A DNA stretch of 64,000 bases from Verrucomicrobiia bacterium (GTDB lineage: Bacteria > Verrucomicrobiota > Verrucomicrobiia > Limisphaerales > Pedosphaeraceae), in assembly GCA_036268055.1 (NCBI GenBank), contig DATAUW010000034.1, positions 62,001 through 126,000 of the forward strand, read 5' to 3'. Under the pieces are notes generated by a model. It searched no databases, had not been told where the DNA came from, and was given only the letters and a program-made list of their open reading frames with translations. Position 1 is the stretch's first letter; the number at the start of each line of letters is the position of its first letter. Made by a program: the position numbers and the translations under genes. Shown piece by piece: positions 25,196-33,700 of this stretch.

Positions 25196-27922
25196 ATGTC
25201 TGAGATTTCAAAAGCATACGAACCGCAAGCCGTCGAGGCGAAGTGGTATCAATTCTGGCTGGACAAACAACTGTTCGTGGCGAACCCCGCCTCGAAGAAA
25301 CCCGCATATTCCATCGTCATTCCGCCGCCGAATGTGACGGGCGTGCTGACGCTCGGCCACGTGTTGAACAATACCATCCAGGACATTCTTGCGCGCAAGG
25401 CCCGCATGGAAGGCAAGGAAGTTCTCTGGCTGCCGGGCACGGATCACGCGGGCATTGCGACACAAACTGCCGTTGAAAAATCGCTCAAGAAAAGCGGCGA
25501 GATTCGCCATCGCGACGATCTTGGCCGTGAAAAATTTCTTGAGAAAATCTGGCACTGGAAAGAAAAACACGGCGGCATCATCATCGAGCAACTCAAGAAA
25601 CTGGGTGCGTCGTGTGATTGGACGCGCGAGCGGTTCACGATGGACCCGGAGTATTCGCGCTGCGTCCAAAAAGTTTTCGTCGAGCTTTACAAAAAAGGTT
25701 TGATCTATCGCGGCAAGCGGATGGTGAATTGGTGTCCGGCTTCGCTCACGGCACTTTCCGACGAGGAAGTGATCATGAAGCAGCAGAAGGGCTCGCTCTA
25801 TTATTTCAAGGTTGAAGTGGCGGAGTTGCCGGGCACGTTTTTGACCATCGCCACGACACGCCCCGAAACGATTCCCGGCGATACCGCCGTGGCCGTAAAT
25901 CCGAAGGACCCGCGTTACGCGCATTTGATCGGCAAACATGTCATTCGTCCGTTGCCCGTTGAATTTGCGCGCGAACAAAAACTCATTCCCATCATCGGCG
26001 ATGAGCATGTGGATTTTGAATTCGGCACCGGCGTGCTGAAGGTCACTCCGGCGCATGACAAGGCGGACTTTGAAATTGGCTTGCGCCATAAGCTCGCAGT
26101 CGTTGACATCATGAATCCCGACGCGACGATGAACGATCTTGCAGGCGCGGAGTTGCGCGGGTTGGATCGTTTCAAGGCGCGCAAACTCGCGGTGGAAAAG
26201 CTCACTGAGCTTGGCGTGCTGGACAAGGAAGAGCCTTACACGAACAACGTCGGTTTCAGCGAGCGCGCTGATGTCCCGATTGAACCGCGCTTGAGCGAAC
26301 AATGGTTTTTAAAATATCCGAGTCTCGAAAAGTCTCGCGCGTGCGTGGCGAGTGGCGAGATGAAATTTTATCCAGACCGCTGGGCGAAAGTTTATGATCA
26401 TTGGATGGGCAACATCCAGGATTGGTGCATCAGCCGCCAGTTGTGGTGGGGTCATCGTGTGCCGGTGTGGTATCCGATTGAGAAAACCGGCGAGGCCGGT
26501 GCAAAAAATTACAATGACCGCGATGCGGCGAAATTCCACGTCGGGATCGAACCACCGGCCAATGCGGAAAATTGGGTGCAGGATTCTGATGTCCTCGACA
26601 CGTGGTTCAGTTCATGGTTGTGGCCGTTTGCGACGATGGGTTGGCCGGAAAGTACGCCGACGCTCAAGAAGTTTTATCCGACGACGGACCTGGTTACCGG
26701 CCCCGACATTATTTTCTTCTGGGTCGCTCGCATGATCATGGCCGGGTACGAGTTCATGGGCGAGATGCCGTTTCAGAATGTTTATTTCACCGGCATCATC
26801 CGCGACAAGCAGGGTCGCAAGATGTCGAAGTCGCTCGGCAATTCTCCCGACCCACTCGATTTGATCGCGAAGTTTGGCGCGGATGCCTTGCGCTTTGGCG
26901 TGATGCGTTCCGCTCCGCTGGGCCAGGATATTTTGTTTGACGAACAGCACGTCGAACTCGGGCGCAATTTTTGCAACAAGCTTTGGAACGCCTGCCGCTT
27001 TCGTCAAATGATGGGCGGCGCGAACACTACCGTGCAGGGTGAGATTAATCCCGCGCTATTGACCAGCGATGACAAATGGATCTTGCTGAAGCTCGACGCG
27101 GCGATCCGCGAAGTGACGGCTTCGCTCGCAGCTTATAATTTCAGCGAGGCGACGCAAACGCTCTACCGCTTTTTCTGGAGTGAATATTGCGATTGGTATG
27201 TCGAGGCGAGCAAGGCCGCGTTCCAAGGCCCGGACGAGGCGCGCAAGGCGAACACGCTCGCGGTCATTGATTTTATTTTGTCGCATACACTTCGGCTGTT
27301 CCATCCGTTTTTGCCGTTCATCACCGAAGAACTTTGGCACGACATGGGATTTAATGACGACATGCCCGCCGATCAGGGCGGTCAGAGCATCATGTATGCG
27401 CCGTGGCCGAAGGCGTTCGAGCGCGAGTTTTGCGAATTCTACGGACTTGACGATTCGTTCCTCGCCTTCACGAATGCGAAATACGAACTCGTTTCGCAAG
27501 GGCGCAACCTCAAGCGCGAGGGCAACATTCAATCCGGCAAAAAGGTGAAGTTCGTCCTTAAGCCTCATGGCGAAATTTCTTCGCATGATGTTGCCGTGTT
27601 GAAAATTTTGTTGAATGCGGAAGCGCTCGATGTCGCGCCCAATTACATTCCGGCCAAGGGAACGCTCGCGGCGCATACGAACCTTGCCGATTTATATTTG
27701 CCGATGGAAGGGCTCATTGATGTCGCCGCTGAAAAGACGCGGCTCACGAAGGAACTTGAAAAAGTAAACGCCGAAATTTTGAAAGTGGAACAGAAATTGG
27801 CGAACCCCGCCTTCACTCAAAAAGTGCCGCCCGAAGTCCTGCGCGAGCATGAAAAACGTCTGGTGGATTGGCGCGGAAAGGCGCAACATATCCAGACGGC
27901 GCTGGATGCCTTGAACGGCTGA
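25196..27922 (+). CDS. valS: Valyl-tRNA synthetase
   Basis: A 908-residue class I synthetase that charges tRNA-Val. It begins KAYEPQAVEAKWYQFWLDKQ. The HIGH-type motif appears as LTLGHVLNN after IPPPNVTG, and LPGTDHAGIATQ follows. The KMSKS motif is in GRKMSKSLGNSPDPLDLIAK. The CP1 editing domain (FLTIATTRPETIPGDTAVAV) is present. The C-terminal coiled-coil arm (AAEKTRLTKELEKVNAEIL) is complete. 48 bases after cimA, it continues the plus-strand run of branched-chain amino acid related genes. Confidence 0.96.
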   Translation: MSEISKAYEPQAVEAKWYQFWLDKQLFVANPASKKPAYSIVIPPPNVTGVLTLGHVLNNTIQDILARKARMEGKEVLWLPGTDHAGIATQTAVEKSLKKSGEIRHRDDLGREKFLEKIWHWKEKHGGIIIEQLKKLGASCDWTRERFTMDPEYSRCVQKVFVELYKKGLIYRGKRMVNWCPASLTALSDEEVIMKQQKGSLYYFKVEVAELPGTFLTIATTRPETIPGDTAVAVNPKDPRYAHLIGKHVIRPLPVEFAREQKLIPIIGDEHVDFEFGTGVLKVTPAHDKADFEIGLRHKLAVVDIMNPDATMNDLAGAELRGLDRFKARKLAVEKLTELGVLDKEEPYTNNVGFSERADVPIEPRLSEQWFLKYPSLEKSRACVASGEMKFYPDRWAKVYDHWMGNIQDWCISRQLWWGHRVPVWYPIEKTGEAGAKNYNDRDAAKFHVGIEPPANAENWVQDSDVLDTWFSSWLWPFATMGWPESTPTLKKFYPTTDLVTGPDIIFFWVARMIMAGYEFMGEMPFQNVYFTGIIRDKQGRKMSKSLGNSPDPLDLIAKFGADALRFGVMRSAPLGQDILFDEQHVELGRNFCNKLWNACRFRQMMGGANTTVQGEINPALLTSDDKWILLKLDAAIREVTASLAAYNFSEATQTLYRFFWSEYCDWYVEASKAAFQGPDEARKANTLAVIDFILSHTLRLFHPFLPFITEELWHDMGFNDDMPADQGGQSIMYAPWPKAFEREFCEFYGLDDSFLAFTNAKYELVSQGRNLKREGNIQSGKKVKFVLKPHGEISSHDVAVLKILLNAEALDVAPNYIPAKGTLAAHTNLADLYLPMEGLIDVAAEKTRLTKELEKVNAEILKVEQKLANPAFTQKVPPEVLREHEKRLVDWRGKAQHIQTALDALNG

Positions 27923-27944
27923 TTCGCGCGCCGCAAGCGCTTCT

Positions 27945-29408
27945 ATGAAAAAGTTTTTTCTCGCAGGCGTCATTTACGCGTGGCTGGCCTTTGCGGCCTG
28001 GTCGCAAACGAACGTCACGGCGCAGGCTTCGCAGCTTGAATTACAGGGGGATTTCAAACAGGCGGCCACGGTTCTTCGTGCGGCGATTGCGAGTGGAAAT
28101 TATTCGCCGGCTGAAACAAAGACTCTCGAATTTGAAGCGGATCGTCTTCGACGCATTAAGATGGATTATTCGCTGACACAGGAACGGTTGTTTGCAGAAC
28201 TTTCGGATTCCGTCCGGGATTTAACGCGCGCTGAATTTGATAAATGGATCAAGCTGGGCTGGTTTGATGGCCGTCCGATTGATGGGAGCGAGTTTTATTT
28301 CAAGGACTCGGTGGACAATCTTTATTTTCGCCATCCCGAGTTCGACGCGCGCCGCATGGATGGAAAAGACAAACGTCAAAAGGAACTTTTTCGACTCAGT
28401 GAAGTGACCGCCATCAAGCAGGCGTCGCTCGAACAAAAAAGTCCTTACGTGCTGCCGAAAACTTTTCACATCAACACGACGGTGACGGTCGCCAGCAATA
28501 CCACGCCGAAGGACGAAACCATCCGCGCGTGGATTCCCATTCCGAGAAAAAATGCGTTTCAATCCGATTTCAAATTAATCTCCAGCGCGGCGGCTCCGAA
28601 GTCTATTGATGTGGAGAGCAGCCCGATTCGTTCGATTTATTTTGAGGAACCTTCCGCCGGCAATGTTTCGACAAAGTTTGCGATTGAGTATGAATATACC
28701 ATTCGTGGCGTTCACTTCGATCTGCAACCTGAAAAAATCCAGCCGTACGATCCGAATGACGAGGCGGTGAAACTGTTTACGGGTGAGGCGCAGCATGTCG
28801 TTTTCACGCCGGAGATAAAAGCGCTGTCGGCCAGCATCGTCGGCGGGGAAACCAATCCGATGTTGAAAGCGAAAAAGATTTTTGACTGGCAATCCAGCCA
28901 TTTGCAATACAGCTACGCGCTCGAATATTCCACGATCCGCAACATCAGCGATTATTGCCGGTCGCACGGCTACGGTGATTGCGGGCAGCAGGCGTTGTTG
29001 TTCATCACGCTCTGCCGTTACAATGGTGTTCCGGCGCGCTGGCAAACCGGCTGGGACCTCACGCCTAATGGCACCACGATCCACGACTGGACGGAGATTT
29101 ATCTCGCGCCTTACGGGTGGGTTCCGGTTGACCCGTACATGGGCAATTATGCCATGCGCTATATCACCACGCTCACGGCGGCGCAAAGAATTGAGATTCG
29201 CGATTTTTATTTTGGCGGCCTCGACCGGTATCGCATGATCGCCAACAGCGATCACGAGCAGCAGCTAAATCCGCCGAAGCAATCGTTCCGCTCGGACGAC
29301 GTGGATTTCCAGCGCGCCGAGATCGAGCACAACGGCACGAATATTTATTTCGACCAATTTTCGTACAAGCTCACGTATAAAATGATTCCGCCATCCACCG
29401 TTCCTTAA
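27945..29408 (+). CDS. Secreted transglutaminase-like cysteine protease-fold protein
   Basis: A 487-residue protein with a signal peptide (about 1-20). Residues 30-230 are unassigned. The transglutaminase core at about 335-400 has Cys in GYGDCGQQALLF, His in IHDWTEIYL and Asp in WVPVDPYMG, the full catalytic triad. Upstream strands (FHINTTVTVASNTTPKDETI) resemble the N-terminal beta domain of the bacterial transglutaminase-like superfamily. Bacterial members are often peptidases or amidases rather than crosslinkers; substrate unknown. Starts 22 bases after valS. Confidence 0.88.
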   Translation: MKKFFLAGVIYAWLAFAAWSQTNVTAQASQLELQGDFKQAATVLRAAIASGNYSPAETKTLEFEADRLRRIKMDYSLTQERLFAELSDSVRDLTRAEFDKWIKLGWFDGRPIDGSEFYFKDSVDNLYFRHPEFDARRMDGKDKRQKELFRLSEVTAIKQASLEQKSPYVLPKTFHINTTVTVASNTTPKDETIRAWIPIPRKNAFQSDFKLISSAAAPKSIDVESSPIRSIYFEEPSAGNVSTKFAIEYEYTIRGVHFDLQPEKIQPYDPNDEAVKLFTGEAQHVVFTPEIKALSASIVGGETNPMLKAKKIFDWQSSHLQYSYALEYSTIRNISDYCRSHGYGDCGQQALLFITLCRYNGVPARWQTGWDLTPNGTTIHDWTEIYLAPYGWVPVDPYMGNYAMRYITTLTAAQRIEIRDFYFGGLDRYRMIANSDHEQQLNPPKQSFRSDDVDFQRAEIEHNGTNIYFDQFSYKLTYKMIPPSTVP

Positions 29409-29410
29409 AC

Positions 29411-30244
29411 ATGCACCATCCCATTGATCCGAAGCGCGCGCTCGCCTGCGCGGTCAAAGCTGCACGCGCCGTTGGCAAATTGATGCGCAAGAACCTGAAC
29501 TCCGAGAAAAAAATCAATTCTACGACGGCGCACGACATCAAGCTCGACCTCGATGTTCGCAGCCAGAAGCTCATCGGGAAAATTCTGGCGGCGGAATTTC
29601 CGCGCGTGGCGTTGCTGGGCGAGGAAGGCATCACCGGGAATCCCGACGCCAGCGCGCGCTGGGTGGTGGACCCGATTGACGGCACGGTGAATTTTACCTA
29701 CGGCATTCCGCACGCGTGCATCTCCATCGCGCTGCAAATTAAAGTCTCGCGGGAAGAACCCTACGATCCAGACTCGAATCCAGACTCGATTTATCCCGAT
29801 GATTTTATAACGACGGTGGGCGTCGTGTACGACCCGTTTTCCGACGAGTTGTGGACGGCCATTCGCGACCAGCCGGCACGTTTGAACGGAAAAATAATTC
29901 ACGTCAGCGACCGTCATCGTTTGCGGGAGGCGATTGTTTCCATTGGCTTTGCCAAGACGCATACGAGTCTCGAGAACACCCTGCCCTATTTCAATCAACT
30001 CGTCCGGCGCGTCCGCAAAGTCCGCATCATGGGCGCGGCGGCGCTGGCCTTGACTTATGTGGCCTCGGGCCGGTTTGACGCTTATATTGAACGCGGCATC
30101 CGCCTGTGGGATATCGCGGCAGGCGGGCTGATTGTCGAATGCGCGGGCGGCGAATTTTGGAATTTTCCGATCAAGGGTAAATACGCTTACGGCATGATCA
30201 CGAGCAACGGGCGGCTTCGGAAAAAACTTGAGGCCATTCGTTAA
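29411..30244 (+). CDS. Inositol monophosphatase family enzyme
   Basis: A 277-residue Mg-dependent phosphatase. Metal motifs are LLGEEG, WVVDPIDGTVNFTYGIPH and WDIAAGGLIVECAGGEF. The family includes inositol-1-phosphatase, fructose bisphosphatase and PAP phosphatase; the specific substrate cannot be assigned. A short acidic insertion around residues 117-137 (SREEPYDPDSNPDS then IYPDDF) is encoded by a small direct repeat of CCAGACTCGA and is probably a lineage-specific loop. Starts two bases after the transglutaminase gene. Confidence 0.92.
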   Translation: MHHPIDPKRALACAVKAARAVGKLMRKNLNSEKKINSTTAHDIKLDLDVRSQKLIGKILAAEFPRVALLGEEGITGNPDASARWVVDPIDGTVNFTYGIPHACISIALQIKVSREEPYDPDSNPDSIYPDDFITTVGVVYDPFSDELWTAIRDQPARLNGKIIHVSDRHRLREAIVSIGFAKTHTSLENTLPYFNQLVRRVRKVRIMGAAALALTYVASGRFDAYIERGIRLWDIAAGGLIVECAGGEFWNFPIKGKYAYGMITSNGRLRKKLEAIR

Positions 30245-30273
30245 TTCGGCTATTGCAAATTGTCGTTTATCTC

Positions 30274-31146
30274 ATGAAAAACTTGCATTGCCTTGTAGTC
30301 TTGTTGTTGTGCGCATTTGCCGCGAAAAGTTCCCTGGCTGGTTCACTGGTGATTTTTCACATAACCCTCAGCGATAACACCAGCGTCGGTGATATTGAAG
30401 TGGAGCTTTATGACAAAGATAAACCCGTTACTGTCAAAAATTTTCTGCGGTATGTGGAAGATGGCTATTATCAAAACAGTTTTTTGCATCGCTGTCCGCT
30501 GAGCGTGAGCGGTGTCACGGATTTCGTCATACAAGGCGGCGCATTTGCGGTTCAAGGTACGGGCACTAACGAGACCATCGTCGGCATCCCCAGTTTTGCT
30601 CCCATCCCGGATGAATTCGCCGTCGGCACTCGCTACAGCAACACTTATGGCACAATTGCGATGGCTAAACTTGGCGGCGATACTAATTCCGCCACATCCT
30701 CGTGGTTTTTTAATTTAACCAACAATGCGTCTCTGGATGCCGCCGACACCAATGATCTGTTCACTGTTTTTGGGCATGTGGTTCGCGGCACCAATGTGTT
30801 GAATGGATTTATCGGACGCTCTTACGGAAATGGATTACAAGACCTGGGCTCTCCTCTCGATAGTCTTCCAGTGAATTTTAGCGGCTTCCGGAATGTCTTT
30901 TTTTCGGACCTCTATTATGTGAATATCTCGATTCTTAATCCGCAACTAAAATTGCTAACCAATGGAGCGCGGCAAATCAGTTGGAGTTCAATCAACGGCC
31001 TGACCAACGCGCTCGAATACACGACTAATCTTCCGCCGGTTTGGCAAACGCTCACGAATATTGTCGGCACGGGTGCGGTGGTGACGAACACGGATTCTGC
31101 CACGAATCTAAGCAGCCGTTTTTATCGCGTGCAGATTTTGTATTGA
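30274..31146 (+). CDS. Secreted cyclophilin-type peptidyl-prolyl isomerase with C-terminal extension
   Basis: A 290-residue exported protein. ATG 30274 gives a signal peptide (about 1-22); an in-frame TTG at 30253 is less likely. The cyclophilin domain (about 24-205) shows EVELYDKDKPVTVKNFLRYV, VIQGGAF, GTIAMAKLGGDTNSATSSWF, FFNLTNN and FTVFGHVVRG. Active-site Arg and Phe equivalents are only partly conserved (FLHRCPL where FHR is usual). Residues about 215-290 are Asn/Thr-rich (YTTNLPPVWQTLTNIVGTGA, ending FYRVQILY), a C-terminal module often seen in Verrucomicrobia/Planctomycetes secreted proteins. Confidence 0.88.
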   Translation: MKNLHCLVVLLLCAFAAKSSLAGSLVIFHITLSDNTSVGDIEVELYDKDKPVTVKNFLRYVEDGYYQNSFLHRCPLSVSGVTDFVIQGGAFAVQGTGTNETIVGIPSFAPIPDEFAVGTRYSNTYGTIAMAKLGGDTNSATSSWFFNLTNNASLDAADTNDLFTVFGHVVRGTNVLNGFIGRSYGNGLQDLGSPLDSLPVNFSGFRNVFFSDLYYVNISILNPQLKLLTNGARQISWSSINGLTNALEYTTNLPPVWQTLTNIVGTGAVVTNTDSATNLSSRFYRVQILY

Positions 31147-31167
31147 TGTTTGGCTTCTCTGGTTGAT

Positions 31168-32286
31168 TCAGCACGCAACGAGTGAATTTAAATAAGCCCG
31201 CAGTTTCGCCAGCGCCTTGGCGCGATGGCTCAAGGCGTTTTTAATTTCTTCGCCCAGCTCAGCGAAGGATTGTGAATGGCCCGTGGGAATGAACAGCGGG
31301 TCGTAACCGAAGCCGCCCGCACCCGAAGACTTCAAGGCAATTTCTCCTTCGCAAGCACCGTCGAATAATTGAGTTTGAAATTCAAATTCGTCCGCGGAAC
31401 AAACGGGTGAAGTATTTTGTTCAATGAGATCTATCGCAGGCGTCAATGCCAGTACGCAACGAAAACGCGCCGTGCGTTTGCCGGGCGGGACATCACGCAA
31501 TAGTCGCAGCAGCTTGGCGTTGTTGTCGGCATCGGGAGAATTGCCCGGCTGATTTGTATCCAGCGCGGCGAAGCGGGCGGAATAAACTCCGGGCGCGCCG
31601 TTGAGGGCGTCCACTTCCAAACCGGAATCGTCCGCGAGCACAAAAAGATTGGAACTGACCAATGCGTTCGCGCCGGGTTGTTTTGCCAGCCAGCGCGCAA
31701 GCTCGACCGCTTTCTTTGTGGCATTACCCGCGAACGTGGTGGCGTCTTCAACTACTTCGGGCGCATCCGGGAAATCACGCAACGTCAGGTAGTGAAATCG
31801 TTCTGACAGGATGGCGAGAATTTCTCCAACCTTGTGGGCGTTGCGGGTCGCGATGAGCAAGGTCGCGCGAGGTTTTAATTTTATTTGCGGCGCTTTGCCG
31901 CCGATCAATGGGTTCACTGAAAATTGCTTTTCCTCCAGTTCGCGCATCCATTCTTCAATGACATCCAAGACACGTTCGACATCCAAATGCTCATGGTGGG
32001 CCGGATATTTTTTAAGGTTCGTTTGCGCGAGTTTGAAAAGCGCCGAGGAAGGGCGCAGCCGGTTTTTCTGCAAGTGGACGAACGCGCCGGCGAGTTGAAT
32101 GAGGCCTTTGTGGAAGGCGTAATTCGGACCTTGCCGGTCAGCAAGCCAGAGTTCTTCCAATACATCGTGCGCCTCGTAAAAAAGACCTTCGTTGAAGCAC
32201 GCGAAATAGCCGAGGTAATGGGCGTTCAAATCCTGCCCGCGGCAGCTCTCGATCAGCGCGGCAATCTTCGCGCTCTTTTTACTCAT
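31168..32286 (-). CDS. rdgB: Fusion of DUF309 domain and XTP/dITP diphosphatase (RdgB/HAM1)
   Basis: A 372-residue protein starting MSKKSAKIAALIESC (ATG 32286; the upstream in-frame stretch looks non-coding). Residues about 20-120 form a DUF309 domain with ACFNEGLFYEAHDVLEELWL and GLIQLAGAFVHLQKNRLRPS. Residues about 142-372 are a complete HAM1 pyrophosphatase: LLIATRNAHKVGEI, VLADDSGLEVDALNGAPGVY, SSGAGGFGYDPLFIP and LSHRAKAL. RdgB removes deaminated purine triphosphates (ITP, XTP). DUF309 function is unknown. The two domains are in one frame with no stop between. The gene is convergent with the cyclophilin gene. Confidence 0.9.
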   Translation of the reverse strand: MSKKSAKIAALIESCRGQDLNAHYLGYFACFNEGLFYEAHDVLEELWLADRQGPNYAFHKGLIQLAGAFVHLQKNRLRPSSALFKLAQTNLKKYPAHHEHLDVERVLDVIEEWMRELEEKQFSVNPLIGGKAPQIKLKPRATLLIATRNAHKVGEILAILSERFHYLTLRDFPDAPEVVEDATTFAGNATKKAVELARWLAKQPGANALVSSNLFVLADDSGLEVDALNGAPGVYSARFAALDTNQPGNSPDADNNAKLLRLLRDVPPGKRTARFRCVLALTPAIDLIEQNTSPVCSADEFEFQTQLFDGACEGEIALKSSGAGGFGYDPLFIPTGHSQSFAELGEEIKNALSHRAKALAKLRAYLNSLVAC

Positions 32287-32738
32287 GCCGGAGGATAATC
32301 CAGCGACGGGGCGCAGGCAATAGGGTGGGCGTGGATAGGAATTAAATGGGGCTCGCGAGTACGCTCGCCCTCCCCAGGGGAAGTGCATTTGTAACCTATG
32401 GAAGGGTGGACTGTATTTGCGGAATGTGGCATGGTGGGGACGGTTCTTTGATAGAACACATCGGACAGATAAAACGAATGGGCAATGCCGAGATGGATAA
32501 AAAACGCCATTAGGCGAGCCAAAAGGGTAGATTTGGTTCGGATAAGTGAACGATGGCTCGGATAAATTCGCCTTGGCTCGCTTAAGCTCGGATAAGTCCG
32601 CTTAACGGAGAGAAAAATTATCGGCAAATGGCAGTGCCGGGTTATTTTTGGCTCAACGGTGACAAGCGTCCTCTGCCATGGAGGCGTTTGCGCGGCGCAA
32701 AGTTGACAATCATCCGACGCGTGAGACAATGTTCCGCT
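32287..32738. other. Intergenic region upstream of parB with spaced direct repeats
   Basis: 452 bases between the divergent rdgB fusion and parB. 32345-32368 is an imperfect palindrome rich in GGGCTCGCG/CGCTCGCCC. 32537-32597 carries three direct repeats listed separately. The frame open from 32628 is only the upstream extension of parB. No RNA gene recognised. Confidence 0.5.
32537..32597 (+). repeat. Three phased direct repeats YTCGGATAARY-like upstream of parB
   Basis: TTCGGATAAGT (32537-32547), CTCGGATAAAT (32557-32567) and CTCGGATAAGT (32587-32597) share TCGGATAA in the same orientation. The steps are 20 and 30 bases, multiples of about two and three helical turns, so a bound protein would face the same side of DNA. 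CGCTTAA also occurs twice around the third copy. Candidate regulator or ParB-associated binding array. Confidence 0.5.
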
Positions 32739-33662
32739 ATGGCAAAACCAGCTTTGGGCCGCGGTCTCGGCGCGTTGTTGGGCGGGGCTGCGCCAGCGGG
32801 CAAACCGCCGGCGACACCGCCTTCCGCATCCGCTTCCAGCACGCCAGCGCCCGCACCGGTGGATAATCGCGAGCGCGTGCAACGGATTCCGTTGGATCGC
32901 ATCCGCCCCTGCTCTTTTCAACCGCGCAAGAAATTTTCCGACGAGGCGTTGCGCGAACTCGCCGATTCCATCAAGGAACAAGGCATCGTCCAGCCGCTCA
33001 TTGTTCGCGAGCAAGGCGGGCATTTCGAATTGATCGCGGGTGAACGTCGCTGGCGCGCTTCGCAGTTGCTCGGCCTGGCGGAAGTTCCCGTCATCGTTCG
33101 CGAGGCAGACGACCGCGCGGTGCTGGAACTTGCGCTCATCGAAAATCTTCAGCGCGAAAATTTAAATGCCATCGAGGAAGCGCAAGGCTACTCGCAACTG
33201 ATCGAGCAATTTCAACTCAAGCAGGAGGAGGTCGCGACGAAAGTTGGCAAAAGCCGCGCGGTAGTGGCGAATGCCTTGCGCCTCTTGAAACTGGTTCCGG
33301 CGATTCAAGATTCGGTTCGCGATGGGCTGCTCTCGGTTGGCCACGCAAAGGTCATTCTGGGTTTGCCCACTGAGAAGCAGCAAAAAATTGCCGCCGACCG
33401 CGTGCTCAAGGAAGGATTGAATGTCCGCCAGACCGAAGCGCTGATCACAAAACTTCAAGCGCGCGGTACTGCTCCGAAAAATCCGGCGATGCCTTTGGTG
33501 CATGACGCGAACCTGGTGGATCTTGAAAATCGTCTGCGCGAAAAATTCGGCACGAAGGTGCGCTTGAAATATCAGCAGGGCAAAGGCTCGCTGGAAATCG
33601 CATTTTTCAACGATGACGACCTTGAGCGCATTCTTCAAATCATTGGCGTCAAGGCGGATTGA
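32739..33662 (+). CDS. parB: Chromosome partitioning protein ParB
   Basis: A 307-residue ParB/Spo0J. ATG 32739 gives the standard start MAKPALGRGLGALLGG. A Pro/Ala linker precedes the CTPase/nuclease-like N domain with IRPCSFQPRKKFSDEALREL, IVQPLIVREQ and ELIAGERRWRASQLLGL. ENLQRENLNAIEEAQGY leads into the helix-turn-helix (QEEVATKVGKSRAVVANALR). The C-terminal dimer domain ends ILQIIGVKAD. ParA is not adjacent, so the gene stands apart from the usual parAB pair. Confidence 0.95.
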   Translation: MAKPALGRGLGALLGGAAPAGKPPATPPSASASSTPAPAPVDNRERVQRIPLDRIRPCSFQPRKKFSDEALRELADSIKEQGIVQPLIVREQGGHFELIAGERRWRASQLLGLAEVPVIVREADDRAVLELALIENLQRENLNAIEEAQGYSQLIEQFQLKQEEVATKVGKSRAVVANALRLLKLVPAIQDSVRDGLLSVGHAKVILGLPTEKQQKIAADRVLKEGLNVRQTEALITKLQARGTAPKNPAMPLVHDANLVDLENRLREKFGTKVRLKYQQGKGSLEIAFFNDDDLERILQIIGVKAD

Positions 33663-33700
33663 TTTGCCGCCGGGAGAACTTTCCATTAGAAATTATCGGG

